Assembly: GCA_017562135.1 (NCBI GenBank)
Contig: QEYB01000795.1
Span: forward strand, 122,784-186,783
From: Dipylidium caninum
Taxonomy: Eukaryota; Platyhelminthes; Cestoda; Cyclophyllidea; Dipylidiidae
Direction: 5' to 3'
DNA: 64,000 nucleotides
Shown here: in pieces, positions 44,880 to 58,779 of the stretch
Numbering within the stretch: position 1 is the stretch's first letter
How the letters are laid out: each line of letters opens with the position of its first letter
Position numbers and translations under genes: made by a program
The notes under the pieces: model-generated
The model's input: only the letters and a program-made list of their open reading frames with translations
Told to the model about the DNA's origin: nothing
Databases searched by the model: none

Positions 44880-47800
44880 TGCCTGTTTTCCTTCAGACAA
44901 CATGTCATTGTTTTCGATGACGAGAACTCTCTTTTGAGAGAATTAAAGTAAAGTAAGCATTTATGCGCGAGCCCTATGAATGCCTTGATAACTTTTATTA
45001 TACAAAGCTCAGCTTGAATAAGGGCCTCCGATAGAATTGGTGTAAAATTTTCAGCGTCACTTCCACGTTAGCCTGTCAACTCTTGTGTCCAACTCGTCTG
45101 TTTTACTTGTTGCCCATCTCCTCTTGTATCCAGTCCTTTCCGGCACATGACAGCTGGCTGGTTGGAACCTGATGTTCGCGACTTTCTTGCATTTGCACCA
45201 TCGTCTCGCTTTCTTCTCGCAACCCCCGCGGCCCAAATCTCCCGGAACTTTTCGTATGGTCGAAGTGTTCGCCGCAAAGTCTAGAGCCCCCTAACGACTG
45301 CAAGGCCTCTAATCTCCCGTAGTGTTTTTAGATTTGGAGCTCATTTCCGAGTTAAAATGGCATTTGTTTATCAGTTCACTGGGCCTCCGAATTCTGTGAA
45401 CGCTCATAGCAACATAGGGGCTTTTCCAAAGCGCATCGACGATGAGTTTTTGTTAGGCCGGCCCATCGTGGCGACAAGTCCGCGGTGGGGAAGTTGTGCA
45501 TTCGTGTGGTGAAATACACGTTGGGGAGTGACTGGTGCATCTGTGGGTGAATCACCGACACTGAGGTGACTGGTGCCATTGCCTGTGTGAACAACACTTG
45601 TCAGTTACTTTCAAACGATTTCGCTCGGACTCTCAGCCCTTATTTCTTTTGATCCTCAGTAGGCCTCCAGTGTAATTGAGATGTGTTGCAAGTCCAAGCG
45701 ACCATGTTGAAGACGCTAAACAGAGCCTGTCGAGCAACAGAAGGGGATGGGAAGTGGACAAGATATCGAAAGAGCTACCATTTGGACGGCCGATCAATGA
45801 GCCAAGAGTGGTGTAGCGAGTGGTAAATGACTATAGTGGCTGAGAATCCCACTGGAAAACATGTGCGAACACATCAGTTTTACTTTACATTTAAACTAAA
45901 TGTTATCCCGTTTCTCTCATCTCTCCCTCTCTTCGCCTGACATCCACCATCCACTTGAACATCCTCCGTGTGCCACACTTATTGCGGGGCAGAAAAGTTG
46001 ACAGGAAGAGTTCTCGGGAAACCCACAAATGAATAAGACTGAGTGTTGGTCACTTGGCGGCCCCGTCGATAAGAGGAAAGAACTTCAAGGCGACTAGCAC
46101 GGCAACATCAGAATCCTGTAACGTAAGTTTTGGTCCCAATGGTCAAAACTCACTTTCACAAAACTCATTTTATGCACCCTTCGCGTCCATCTCACATTCC
46201 GTGCCCCACTCTAGCTCGAGAAATTCTCCCTAGTGCTCCACTGAACTAAGTTAATGTCACTCTCAATTCGCCAAATTAAGTCTGGCTATTCTATTCAAAG
46301 AAGGTTGAGATGCTGCAAGTGACGTGGGAGAACGCCTTCAGCGCTGAAAGACATAACGTTCGAGCACAAAGTCGCGCATTACGACCTCATCAAAGCACAG
46401 ACCACGTGGTGCCTCAACCCCCCTTCGTCTGCTTCGAGGCAGTCAAGCCTCCCTACCATCACTCAGTTTCGAGTCAGCCACACATTCGAGAGTGTTTCCT
46501 TGCCTTTTCGCAGAGGTCAACAGACACCCAATCCGCGTTTTCTGTCGCCACCAGTTGTGCCTGGAACATTCTCAGCAGCCGGAATCTGTGGAGATCGAAA
46601 CAGGTTGAGAGGTGTCCGTGTAGATGGCGGAGGCAGTTCAAAATTGGCACTTAGTCACTTTATGCTCCACATGTAGCGACGAGAAGAAGGTTCTGAGTAG
46701 GACTTTTCCAATGTTCGGTACAGTTGACTTCGGTCTTGTGCCACGATTTCGCGCAGATCAAGCCATCTCTATATCGGCTTTCCCTAGGAAAGGTTGAACA
46801 TTGTCCACGTTCAAGTATGAGAACTGTTCTGGCGACTAGGCGAAAAGAACGGGGCTCTTAACTGAAATCTAAATTCCACTCAACAATAGTTCTTTTCCGA
46901 ATTCACGAATAGTTAGTGCGCCCCACGAGGGACAAAAGTGTTGTCTGCTTTCGTCGAGTTGGCAGTCAGGAAGAGAAGTTACGGGGCAACCTTGAAGAGG
47001 TTAACATCTGAGGCTTTAAGTTGACATGGTGTTAGGTCCCAATTCGATGCCTTTGTCTTCTCTAGAGTTACTCCACTCTCGTGAGGACAGAACTCGGCAT
47101 TTCCTCGCTTCGCGCCCCAATACCTCCGCCGTATCTGGCTCTTGCCTTCGGAGTTATTATTCAATGGAGTCATGAGACTCATAAACCCAAACCGCATATT
47201 GCGTCCTGGTCGAGCTCATACCTAGGTTCGTGTGCTCTTTCGCGGGAGGCCGAGGCTTTCCAAAAGCGTCAGCGAATTGGGGATTATACAACATGTAAGC
47301 GGTAGTCGCAGGCACACGGACCGATTTTCCTTTCAGCAAAACATAATTTTGCTATCTGCCCATATGTCCCTCACACTCGGCTCTCCGCTTTCTTTCTCCC
47401 CTATACAAGTTGTCCTTTTCATCAGTCGAGGCGAACTCTGCGCCAAACCAGACAGTTTGCGTATATCATTTTCAATACTTAGGATGCCGTTCCATACTAA
47501 TGTTACCCTTCTCTGACTTGTGAAATTCCAGGGCAGACATCAAAAATAGCATGTATGAGGAGAGCAGAAGACGAAGAAGGGTAACAAATGCTAGCAATTG
47601 AGGGCTCACGTGTTTATTGTATGTTACACCTTAGAACCGGCGTGTATTTCCTTATTACAATAATCCATAGGGAGGTTAAGAAGTGGGAATTTAACAACTC
47701 TGACAATACTAAGAAGCCTGACTAGAGGTGGCGTTGAGACGTTGGGAGAGTTAACGGCCACTGAAACGAGGATCCGACTGGTGGAAATAGTAAAAAGTCA

Positions 47801-48705
47801 TTTTTCTTCGCCTTTTTTCACTTGCCTTTGGTCACCTACTCCCGACATGTGACGTCTGCGTTGCTCGACACTGCAGCAAGAACAAGAGTAGGAGGAGGGA
47901 GCGGGACGAGGATTAATGCGTTTCTACAGATGCCAGGGCAAATACGGGGTCGAGGGAGTAGGAGGAGGAGGGGGCAGAAGGAGAGAAAAGGGGAAAGAGG
48001 CTAGGAGGAGGAGACAGAATTGCAATGAATCGTCACTTACATTTCGTAAGAGTTTTTTGTTGGCCGACACACAGCCTGAGCACCACTGTACCACAAACTC
48101 CTCATATTGCAGCGTCAGGCGGTGAGAGTTAACAAACTGCTGCAAGATGGGGCGTCAGATGCGTGTGGTAGCGGAAGCGCTATTGAAATGTGAGGCGTGG
48201 TTATTGGGGGTCGTAGTAGCGCGTCCACTGCTTACTCCTCGGGCAATTGTGGGTCCTTCGGCACCAAAGATCGGATCACACCGCCCCATGTTTTGTTGAT
48301 AGTTCCTCATCTATGACTGTTGTGGTCTTCTGAGTAGACTCTCTTCAGTTGGCTTCGCTTCTGGATAGGGGCATGGTGGAGTTATTGGGAAGAGCGAGAC
48401 ATGCGGAGTGAACGAGTTGGAAGAGTTACAAGCGTCACGCACAGTCCTATTTCAACAGCCGAGAGGGCGAATGATTCAAAATGTGAGACGTCCTGCCAAT
48501 GCTAAGACTAATTGAGGCGGCTCCTTATTTGGCATCCGGGTTGGTCGAGGTAGAAGCTTAAGTAAGCCCAGATTGGGTAATCGGACTGATTCACATAGCT
48601 TGGATGAATCGGCTGCCGCATGCTGCACCTCTGAGAAGGTAGGCACCTTATTTCAGCGATTGACGTGCTGAACTAGGCAACTGGGCGCAAGTAGTTGACA
48701 TTCGT
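44880..48705. other. Nearly four kilobases without a supported feature
   Basis: Frames up to 114 codons (46310-46654) without motifs or paired splice sites; no self-match. A GGAGGAGG-rich patch lies at 47890-48015. Confidence 0.4.
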
Positions 48706-48709
48706 ATAA

Positions 48710-51700
48710 CCTGATGTCTTGTGCGCATTCCTCGAGCAACGAGAACCCGTAGATCCGACCTCCTTCGCCACGACTCCAATGGCAGAATGTGGCTTCTTCA
48801 AGCCGGACCGCCTCCTCCTCTTTCTCAATTCCACTTCCCCAATTCGTCTTAAAGCCCACACATTCCACACGTCACTTGCCGTCCCGCACACCAGTCTCTG
48901 TCAGACGCACTCTTCCGCCAATTTATTGCACCTGAACGTTTCCTGTCCGCTATTCAACAGGAACAACTAAAACCTCGTTTGAATGAAATGTTGGGTGATA
49001 AATTGGAAGAGTCAAAAGACAAGAGTCGACAAATGTGTTTGCTTGAATTCTCTCGTCTTTTCAACCCTCGAGCGCGGCTGCTGGAAGTGGAAGCACAGGA
49101 GAAAAAAGAAGTGCTCGAGGAGACCAGCCATAATGGCATCTCTGGTGCGACAACAGAATCTACTTAACTGTCTCACTACTCCATATTTCACCATTTTTGT
49201 AACTTGACTGTACATACCCTTCCAGAAATAAAGCTCTCTTGACGCTTAGCCATAAACGCATGAAATGACTTTAAACACCTCGTCAAATTATTTGTGCAGT
49301 GTTTAAAGTGCTGAAAAACAGGTAAAGATCAAAGGGCGCAGAGGATATGAAGAAAAAAGAGAAAAAGAGAGAGGGGAGGAAAAGGGGGAAGAAGCTGTTG
49401 GTGCAGTCTGCACCTGGAATACTTCAACACGGACGCCAATCGGCGATCACCTCGCAACAGACGGCGTGTCGTTGGCTGAGGCCCAAAAGTCCGCCTCGAG
49501 CGGACCCGCTTTTGACGTTTGACCTAAGATTATTGATCGGTGCTTTCAAAGGTATTCGTCTAACTGAATTAAGGATGCACGTTTCTGCCTCGAGTAAGTC
49601 GGACTCCCAGGGTGACGGAAAAATAGCTGTCACGCGGGTCGCCGGAGGAGAATTGAAAACGTCTCAAATGGCGAAGGGGCTCCTACCGGCGGTTTTGATA
49701 ACCTCATTATTAATCCTAAACCAAATTGAAAGAGCAAAACGTTTGACATATCAGATGTGAAAATCACAGAGGTTTCACCTGACGTCACCAACGTGAGAGG
49801 ACTTGCCAGAGCAACGGATGAATTCCCCCTATCCTAACAAAGGCCTCTTTTTGCCAATTTATTCAAGCTACGCATCGTGACGCATCTGACCAACGAATAA
49901 ATTTCCACGTCGGAAGTGGTTTGGTTCAAGGGGCGAAAGAACTGAGTGTAAAGCAACCCTACATCCTAGAAGTGAAGAGCTTATTGATGTAGTGCAAGTA
50001 CATCGACAGCACATTGCAAAAGAATATGAAAAGAAATCATGAACTAATCAGAATATGCAACAAGTGAAAAGTGTGCCACTGATTCAACCATGCTCAAAGG
50101 GCGGAAAGGAAATAAACGTCACGAAAGATAGAAACTGGTGTTGCAACAGTAGAACATTCACAAGCACTTGCAAAGCAGCGCGCCAACGACAATGGCAGCC
50201 AGGAAATTGTGAAAAAAGTCAGTGGCGATTTTGTGGGGGCTAGTGGCTCCAACCGAAAGAACTTGACCGGGATAACTCATCGGAGATAAGGTCCGTCACA
50301 AATGAAAGATGCAGACAGGCGTAGACACATGGAAAACGCGAATAGACTAATTCGACAAGATGAATAACCACATTGAAGGAATGCTGCAGGAACGACAAAG
50401 CAGTTGTTAAAGAAGTAGAAGGCTTAAAATTAGAAAAAGATGTCCAAGACGGTGCAAACAAGCTAAGTACATGCCTTGAAGCATGAGGGTAAGAAAGAGA
50501 CAGGAACGAGGTGATAAAGCTTGGAATAAAGAAACTTGGCGACCGGCCAAAAACCAACAAATAATTTCAATCTAGGACAAAACACTCATACCCACAAAAG
50601 AGTCCGACATTGAAGTCAGCAGAAGAGGAAAGAAGAAAATAAGATTTGTTAGAAATATGATGAGAAGAGTCACCATGATAAAACTTGACACTTGAAAGAA
50701 ACAAAAGCTTTGATAATATTGTTCCTTTCTCTAGTCCAAAGACGAAAAAAAACTGGAGAAGTAACCATTTACTTCACAGGTGACAATTATTTGAATGACT
50801 ACTTTTCATCAGTATGATCAACGTCCAATCACGATATGTTTGTGATAATAATTATTCTTCCTGATTTAATACAGACACTCAACTTGGAGCCTAGAGTTTC
50901 ATTTGAATGGGAAAAAAGTCAATACTAACATTTCAGACTGCGAGAAATGCAGCGCATCGCCGGTGTTCACTTATGTAACTGAACTAAGACTTTTGTCATC
51001 ACCCGTACAGAATGGTGTTTCTTTAATGATTCAATTCTTTGGCGATATCTTTGTCCGACCGACAAAAGTTAACAATAATTAAGGCCAATCAAGTTTTAAT
51101 CTCAAGAACGAGTTACAGGGCGAGAGGCAAATGTTCCGGCTCCAAAGATACATTTCTCTAATTGTCCTACCCAATTTCAACGAGTATGCAGAAGAGTAAG
51201 GATAATCCACCACATAAGGGGCATCTTGACAAATAATAGGGTAAAGCATTGATAGGCAATTAAAATCTACAAGCTAACAGACTCACTCCGGCGACCTGAA
51301 GCACAGAAGTTGCCCTGGCGTTCACTGAAATGCGCACCAGTACAAACACGGTCAACCGTTCGCTCCACTAAAACAAAATGCAAATTTTGGTGTTATTTTC
51401 CAACAAATTTCAGTGTCCCGCCTATGATCACCCAGACATTCTTTGCTGTATTGTCAAAAGAAAATTATGGTACGCGTCTAGTGGCAAACCACGCGCCGCC
51501 GATAGGCGAATAAGCTGAATACACATCTAATTATTTATTGTTTTCATAACCTGTCGCCACCTTGCCCATTTTTATTATTCAAAACCCTTAATTAATGACT
51601 ATGTGTTTGAATATGGCGATATTTCACGTAGCACGTGAAAGACCAACAATGAGTGCGCACATAGCAGCAAAAATCGACGGGGCGATGAAACAATGAGGGC

Positions 51701-52770
51701 GGGCGAATGGGAGAAAGTGGAAGAGAGAAAACCGAGGGAGTGAGCGAAATTGCTTTTTCACGGACACTTGTGTGAGGAGAGAGAGGAAAGCGAGACAGGC
51801 GGTGCGAGAAACCGTGATAAAGGCAGGCGGCAGAGGAAGCCGGGATATTATTTCGAAGCATTGTATTGAGCATTGTTTGCCTGACGAAATGGTTGCCTGA
51901 AGAAGGTGAATGGTATTCTGCGGCCGCAAAAGTAGGAAGGTCATGGAAGTAAAGAGGGAGCGTAAATTTGTGGCCTACGTTAAGCAGTGGGGGCCAGGTT
52001 AGTTTATTTGTATGTTTGGATGGAACAGCGTTGAAGAGAGGTGGAAATGTGGCATTGCGGATTTAGATTGGACATAGAACCAATGGACTATGCCTCATTC
52101 AAATTGATAATAACCTAAGCAAACGTCGTCAATGAATTGAACAAGGTGGGAAGAGGCTTACACTTAAATAAATAATGACTTGAGATAATAATATGAAAAT
52201 TAATAGACAACAGTAGCGGTAAGCCACGAAAATTAACCAATAGAGAAGAAACATTTGGGGGCCGATTCATTGAGGGAGTAAATGGAGATAGTGGGGAAAA
52301 GGAGAAAGTTTTTACGATTGTTTTAGGTGGGGCAGGGGTTGCTGTGGATTGTTGTGGTTGGTTATTATTTTTTGTGTACGATTGCGTCGCGGTCTCGGGA
52401 GTGGCGGGTTAGTTTTGGAATTTTTTATAGTCGCTTTATGATGGCTTACCAAGTATTCCTCATAAATGTTTTTTGACGACACTTCTCACGAATTCTGTAG
52501 GTGGCATGTAATGATGCGTGAGGCTGTGGTGTTAAGTTCGGTTTGGAAGGGGGGGGGTATGAAAAGGTTGTTTAGTGAGTGAACTTGTACCTCTTGTCGG
52601 CCTAAAGCTCATTAGTCAGGACATTTGTCACTTTTCAATTGGGCGGGCAACAAATGAATCAAGTCTGTTCATGCTGGCAAAGATCTCTCAAGGCCTAATA
52701 TGCAATTCATTCGTTAGATTTTTTTGCATTTAAGCCAACTTAAAAGAGGTGGAATTGGCTGCTTAAGTAT
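48710..52770 (+). repeat. Large dispersed repeat D, copy 1
   Basis: About 4.1 kb matched in order by 58780-63010. Anchors in copy 1 / copy 2 are TGTGCGCATTCCTCGAGCAA (48719 / 58788), GACTGTACATACCCTTC (49207 / 59151), TTGACGCTTAGCCATAA (49240 / 59183), ATTCTTCCTGATTTAATACA (50853 / 60857), GTTCACTGAAAT (51320 / 61350), GTGTTTGAAT.TGGC (51603 / 61697), and GTGGTGTTAAGT..GGTT (52527 / 62908). The left part (49190-49330) is a reversed piece of repeat C and the right part (52480-52700) a direct piece of C. The block is more A+T-rich than the rest. No coding motif was found. Confidence 0.82.
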
Positions 52771-52774
52771 CATA

Positions 52775-53845
52775 TGATATCATTTTTGCGGCAGTTTAGG
52801 GATTCGTTGGGACGAATCGTAAAAAGTATATGTGTGAAGTGATAAGAAGACCTTAAGAATTAGATTATTCCGCTTTGTAATAATAAGATCCAATGGTGCA
52901 GATTGGCCAATTCTCCGGCAGGGCGCAGAGTGCACCTTTGCGATGAAGTGTAAGCGACTTTGAAATGGCTTCGTAGTAAGTTGCATTGTTGCAGTAAACG
53001 TGGTCTTTCAGTTGACGTTTAAGTACGGAATCGGCCAAAAAGACGGATCGGGGAGGTAGCGTGTTTCTGTCGCTTGCAATTTCATTAGATAATGCTAACT
53101 TGGAACCGCCATAAATGTGTGGATATGTTAGCACGGTCCCTTTGAAGTGTTAATTCTCTTAGGAAAAATGTTCACAGTGATGAATATCAGATGTGTGCGC
53201 ACGCCCCTGAGATGATATATATTACTCCCAGATTATGAAACCACCGGCGGGTATTATTATCGCATGAAGGCATCTGCGGTAGTTCCTTGTTCTGACGTGT
53301 GGCTCTGATGCCGGGTGGCTTTGCGCGTGATAGAATATAGAGACTACTAAGAAACATTTTGTGTTGTTGTTGTTTGTTTTAAACCTTTGTAGATTTAAAG
53401 AGAAGAAGAAATGCCCATTTGATCCATGTACACCAATTGATCAATGTGTAGGCCAGTTATGGAAAGTACTAATTGGCCGGAGTTAATCCCTAGATGGCAA
53501 TGGGGATGATGATAAGGGACCACCAACAGGAGGAGAGGCAGTCAAAAGTGACACAGGATGAAAGTAAGAAAGCCCAATGTTAGGGGATTACCAGATTGAA
53601 ATTGAAAAAGAATGCACTGAGGCCCGATGGAATGCGTCTCAAACGATTCATAGAATTGGTGATACTACTATACTTTCAAGTCATCAGGTACCCGCCAGAA
53701 AGACGAAGAACATGCGGAAGAAGTGGAAGAGTTTTATTGTTAACATATCAACAGACTGATCTATGAACAATGAACTGTTGGTTACTTGGTAGCCCTATTA
53801 TCTGGCTTAATGCGTGAATAAAGGGGGGAGCTCATTGGAGGACAA
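52775..53845. other. No supported gene
   Basis: A+T-rich, with short frames on both strands. A 12-bp palindrome TATCATATGATA lies at 52768-52779. Confidence 0.4.
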
Positions 53846-53849
53846 TGGA

Positions 53850-55100
53850 CACCTATTAACATCTGCCTATGTCCTCGTGGAGCAACAAACCCTCTTAGTC
53901 TTCTCTTCCGATACAAAAATAGGAAAAGTTTTGCGTTCTCAATGCCCAGAATTTTTGATACCTACTTCCACCGATGGCTTCCAAAGAATGTATTTTATTC
54001 AGTCAATTGAATCACCATAAACCCCATTAGGGGAGGACTACGTTGCGGAAATGAAGTGAACGCTCACAGATTTGCTTGAAAGTGCTTCTTTCTACGGTAC
54101 TCATAGTCCTCTTCCTCCGAATCTCTTCCCATGGTAAGCCCAATGGTAATTCGTCTCTCCTTCTGCCCTCTGTTTCTTTTGATTTCGGTGAATTGAGTTT
54201 CAGTTCCACATTCTATCTCTGAATAACGATTCTTTCCCACTAAGTCTCCTTCTGCCTCTTTCTCTCTTCCACTAGTCTTCTCCTTTTCTCCGTCCTCGGT
54301 CCCTGTTTCCGCCTCAGCCTCCACACTTCACACTCGTCTCGACGCCTGTACCAAAGAGCATTGACTGACTCGGTCTCACTTCTGCATCTCAATTCTCTGC
54401 GGCCATTCCGTTCATGTTTCCAGTTGTGCAACATTTCACCACTCGTCTTCCTCATTTACATCGAAGGATAGTGGGGGAGACGTCGGGGACATTGGAATAG
54501 AGCATGACGCGTGTTTGGCGACCCAAATTGCCAACAGTAGACTGTTAGAAGGGCTTTCAACTCTGCCTTTCTTCAAAATGGATGCGTTTCTCTTCCTTCC
54601 TCGGCCTCTTTCCAAGAAATACTGTTCACCTCTCCCACTTCTTGGCAGAAGCGCTAGATAATCCTTCTCCCTCCTCCTATGGAGTGGGCGGTGCTAGCGC
54701 TGACTGGGATTGCGTCGACCAAGAAGGCGATTGGGCTGGTCTCACAGTCCCGCGCATTCGCTCTTCCTCATCACGGAGCAAGTGTCTGCGTGTGCACACG
54801 AATAAAAAAGGAGGTAAGTTTGAATGTCCAAACGGCCCTAAGGCAAAAAAGTTTGGGAGATGGCGAGGTTAGCGCCATGTTGGCAGCCGTGCTTGAAGAG
54901 TTAGCGAGAGAAAGCCTAACCACTTTTTCCCTCGTCGTCACGAAAGACATGGTTTGCGCTCCAGTTGTGCCTCGGGGCTCGATGGCACGGATGATATGCT
55001 CCTGCCAAGCCTCTCAACGCCACATTCAAGGGATGCTGACCACGGCGCTAGAGATGAACCCATCGGCCTGGATGACTGACTCTTCACTGCAATAGTAGCC
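53850..55100 (+). repeat. Repeat H, copy 2
   Basis: Related to 17500-19215 in the same orientation, but without the tandem units and the 1-kb polypyrimidine tract. At 54058-54330 the - strand carries a donor-like GTGAGCG preceded by an acidic/basic segment (GRDSEEEDYEYRRKKHFQAN), the counterpart of exon-like unit 3. At 54890-55095 the + frame gives RHIQGMLTTALEMNPS, matching copy 1. The phases and stops differ, so this copy looks decayed. Confidence 0.6.
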
Positions 55101-55104
55101 AAGA

Positions 55105-55695
55105 GTTCGAGTTAATAGATTCGGCTTGTTGCTATGTTAACAAGAAACCCTTCCATTCTTCTGGGGTTGTTCTTCCCTTTCCGGGCCGGGTACCTGTGGC
55201 TTTAGTGGTAGTAGTATAGTATCACCAGTTCTGTGAATCGTCTGCAAGCGCAGCTTTAATCCTGACTTCAATGCGTTCTCTCCAATTTCAATCTGGAGTT
55301 TCCCTAACATGGGTTTTCATTTTCCTCGTGATGGCCTTCTTGACTGCTCTCCAACGCATGTTGGCGGAATCATTATTGGTCTCTCCGTTCCATCTAGAGA
55401 TAACTTCGTCATCAGTACTTCCACAACTGCTCGCGTTGATCAATTAGGTTGCATGGATCTATGGCATCTCTTCTCTTTAGGACCTACAAAGTGTAAACAA
55501 AAACGACAAGAACATTACGTTTTAATAGTCTTCCTATTTTAAATGAAGCGGGAACTATTCGCAATCGGAGCCACGCCGTCAGGCATGAAATTCCAGTGCC
55601 TCATGTATAATTATACCTCAAGTGGTAGCAATGGTTTCGGGCTTAAGCCGCCAGGAGGCCTATGTGCACGATACAAGCGCTGGGAAAAGTGTAAA
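55105..55695. other. No supported gene
   Basis: A 77-codon + frame (55309-55542) has a natural middle but no splice support. GTA repeats occur near 55205. Confidence 0.35.
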
Positions 55696-55699
55696 GTGT

Positions 55700-56330
55700 T
55701 GATATGGTAACCTCAGCATGAACCAGAGATGACTGTGCCGGCGCTTACTATTTTTTCATTCATAATAAAGGTTGGCGCCAACATCTAATCAAAATAATAA
55801 ATGCATAACATAATTATTAATTATATTTCTCAATGACTAAATATCGACAAACACACCCTGACAGATCTAACTTTCACCATAAAACCACAAACAGAAATAT
55901 GCAAGCGAAATAATGCGGCAGCTTCAGTAATAACACACGTGATAAAAGTTCGAATACAAAAATAGGTTCTAAAACGTTTCCAACAGGGTAACAAGAGGTT
56001 CATCACTTGACGATAGTTTGGAGTGGAGTGGACTTAAGGCAGATCAAGCAAGCTATATACGTAGCGGGCAAATATACCGACCTGCAGGAAGAGGCGCCAA
56101 AAGACAGGTTGAAATGACATCGAATGCGGTGGGAAAAGTTCAGCATGATGAGTCCTCTAGTCACCGGAATAACAGTTTGCTACGCACAATAAACCATAAG
56201 ATAAGATAGTCAATCCTGAAAGGGAGCACGAAAACAAAAGTTACTTATTGCAGAAATAAAGCAAAATAATGGACAACCTAGGCAATGGTAATGGAATCAT
56301 TGTTATTCAGGAACAAGAGAGACAGTAAAG
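55700..56330 (-). repeat. Dispersed repeat F, copy 2 (reverse)
   Basis: Inverted partner of 31740-32390, with the complement of CTTTCAGGATTGACTAT at 56207-56223 and of AAGTCCACTCCACTCCA at 56018-56034. The AT-rich part at 55770-55830 also links it to the fragment at 22790-22930. Confidence 0.77.
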
Positions 56331-56334
56331 AAAA

Positions 56335-57615
56335 GCTATTTTAATCCCAAAACACCCATGCAAATCACCTTGGCCTGGATATTCATCCGGGAAACGGCAC
56401 GAAGGTCGTTTGCAGACAACACAATGCTCAACAAGACAATACAACCACTTCACTAAATTACTCGCCCTCTCAGCAATTTCACCTCAAAGTTGCTGACACT
56501 TCCACTTCAACACTATTTGCGCTTTCTCGCACATCCTTTGAAATGAAGACATGCATCCCTTTAGCCCCACTAGGATCTTACGGTTGACAATGTGAAAACA
56601 ATAGCTTTCCCACTCATGTTGGCTCCTCTCCATCACCTGGTGGGGGATTTCCGCTCAATTTCCCTCCACTCTTGTAAATGCAATCATGTACCGCGTTACA
56701 ATCTGCGGACAGTTGTGGCAGTGATTCTGGGGGCAATCTGTGTGCCGTAGTAGATGCAAAAAATTCGCTCCCCTTACTTCCCTTTCTTACAACTTTCGCT
56801 GATCATTTCTTTGTTAATGTGTGTCAAACTTGAGCAACATGGGGGTCTGCCGTAGTGCGTGCCTTGTTTATTCAATGGCAATGAGAACATTCCACAGAGC
56901 CGACAAAATCCTCGCATTCGTTGTTTGTAAACAGTCGCTTGCTCAATCTCTCGCCATTATTTTACGTCAATAAAGAGTGTAGGCGCACGTTTATACCTCC
57001 ATGTCATTGAATTCGGCGTGAAAGCGCAATGGTGTGGGGGGGAGGGATTGGAGGAAAGGAGGGAGAAGAGGGAGAAAGAAAACGGAGCTAATAGGAACTG
57101 GAGAGTCAGTAAACGCTGTCTTTCGGTCTCCATCCCATCACCTTGTCTCATCCGGTAGATTGACTGCCCATGGCCACAATCTTATGCGTCACTAATTCAG
57201 TCTTCACACAACTTCTCCATCAGCTCGCTACGTCATGATGTCCTCCACGTGAGTACTTTCAGCCGCAAAAGCCACCACTTTAAGGCGCCTCATGTAATAC
57301 GAAAATATTTTGAGATCTGTCAAAATCTCAGTCTCAGGTCATCTCCCAAAAGAAAAAATTGTGGTTCTATTTGGCCCAAAATTGGCACAAGCACTTATTT
57401 TTCGAAACACAGCTTTCCCCTCACTGTGAAGACAAGGCGTTTTCGAGATAGACGGGATGAAGTGACGATAATGTGGTTGCAGCAATCATGCTTTGTGGGA
57501 ACAAACATTCATAGGGCTACGTGATGTGGCATCAAGTCAGCGCCAAGAAAGCGAATGTGTCAATGCCAATGTTCAGCATCACTACGAATTACGACAGCTG
57601 AGCAGAGTCTATTCA
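56335..57615. other. No supported gene
   Basis: Stop-rich A+T-moderate DNA. A G-rich patch (GGTGTGGGGGGGAGGG) lies at 57032-57047. No self-match. Confidence 0.4.
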
Positions 57616-57619
57616 AAAC

Positions 57620-58680
57620 CAGGGGGAGTCGAGTGAGGTGTAAGCGGAAAGGAGAAATCAAACGAACCAACGTGAAACTTGCGTGGGTGACTATTAAGGG
57701 GAGAAAGAGGGCGAAGTAGTGGAGAAGCGGAGCGTTAGCGACAAGTGTGGCAGACGGCGCTGACTCGCGCATATACATTGAAGAAAGCAGAAACAGAGGA
57801 CACCCTCATTTCACTCTGGCAAATTTCCTGATAAGTGTACGATCAAAGCATGGTTCGGCCCAACCGCAGTTGAATACCATCAACTTCCGCTCTTCGTCGA
57901 GCTCAAAGGATACCACTTACACGCGACATCCGGCATAATCGACGACTCAGTAAAGGTCAGTGTGGAAGAGTAATGTGAGTACTAATTCGCCAACTCCTTG
58001 CATCCCGCTTGATTTCTCAGTGACGCACTTTTAAATACGTGTTTTGGTTGGTGGTGGAAAGAGATCATAATGGAAGTAGAGGGTGTTTAGCCAAAAATAA
58101 CTCGCCATGCGTAATAGTTTTCAGCTGCCACAAACGAAAAGCTTCTGGTTGGTCATGTGAAAGCCCGTTGAAATTCCTCGCTTTGTTCGTTCCGTTCGTT
58201 TTGTTCGTTCAGTTACTCCTTGGAAGCGGGGGATTGCCTTCCACTGGGACATAATCCAGACACTGGGGATAGGCCGGTCAGTGGCGAGAACGGTTGGTGG
58301 GATGCGGTCAGCGGAGATTAACAAAGGACGAACACCTGTGCACGAGTGCAAGTAGCCAGCTCACCTTCGTCGCGTTCCTCCAATCGATTTTTAATAACCT
58401 CGCGTTTAAGGACAGTTGAGTGCAACTCGTGCTTCTGAATGAACTGCAAACTCATTGGCTGATCGCATCCGGGGATGACCAACTGGAAGATGAGTGGAAA
58501 GGAGTTTGCGGGATTTGAAAGGTGCCGAGTGGAGGGAAAAGAACTTATCTAATGTTGGCAGATCACTCAATGAGGCGCCACAGGATGTCGCCGTGGTTTG
58601 AGAACACTCAGAATCCAATGGTTCGTCCAAACAAACGGCAAGAAGAGGGGAAGTTTTGCATAACAGTTGTACCACCCGCG
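57620..58680 (+). repeat. Dispersed repeat E, copy 2
   Basis: Same orientation as E copy 1 and lacking its first ~250 bases. Anchors are CCCAACCGCAGTTGAATACC (57857), GGTGGTGGAAAGAGATC (58050), CTCCAATCGATTTTTAATA (58379) and GAGTGCAACTCGTGCTTC (58418). It ends about 100 bases before D copy 2 begins. A TTCGTTCCGTTCGTTTTGTT run lies at 58184-58203. Confidence 0.72.
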
Positions 58681-58779
58681 TCCTACTAACCGTTATTAAC
58701 CGTGCTTTGCATAGAACGCCTCACTAAACTTTTACTTCCTCCACTAGTAAGATATTGCGTCACTCACATCCCTCTATAT

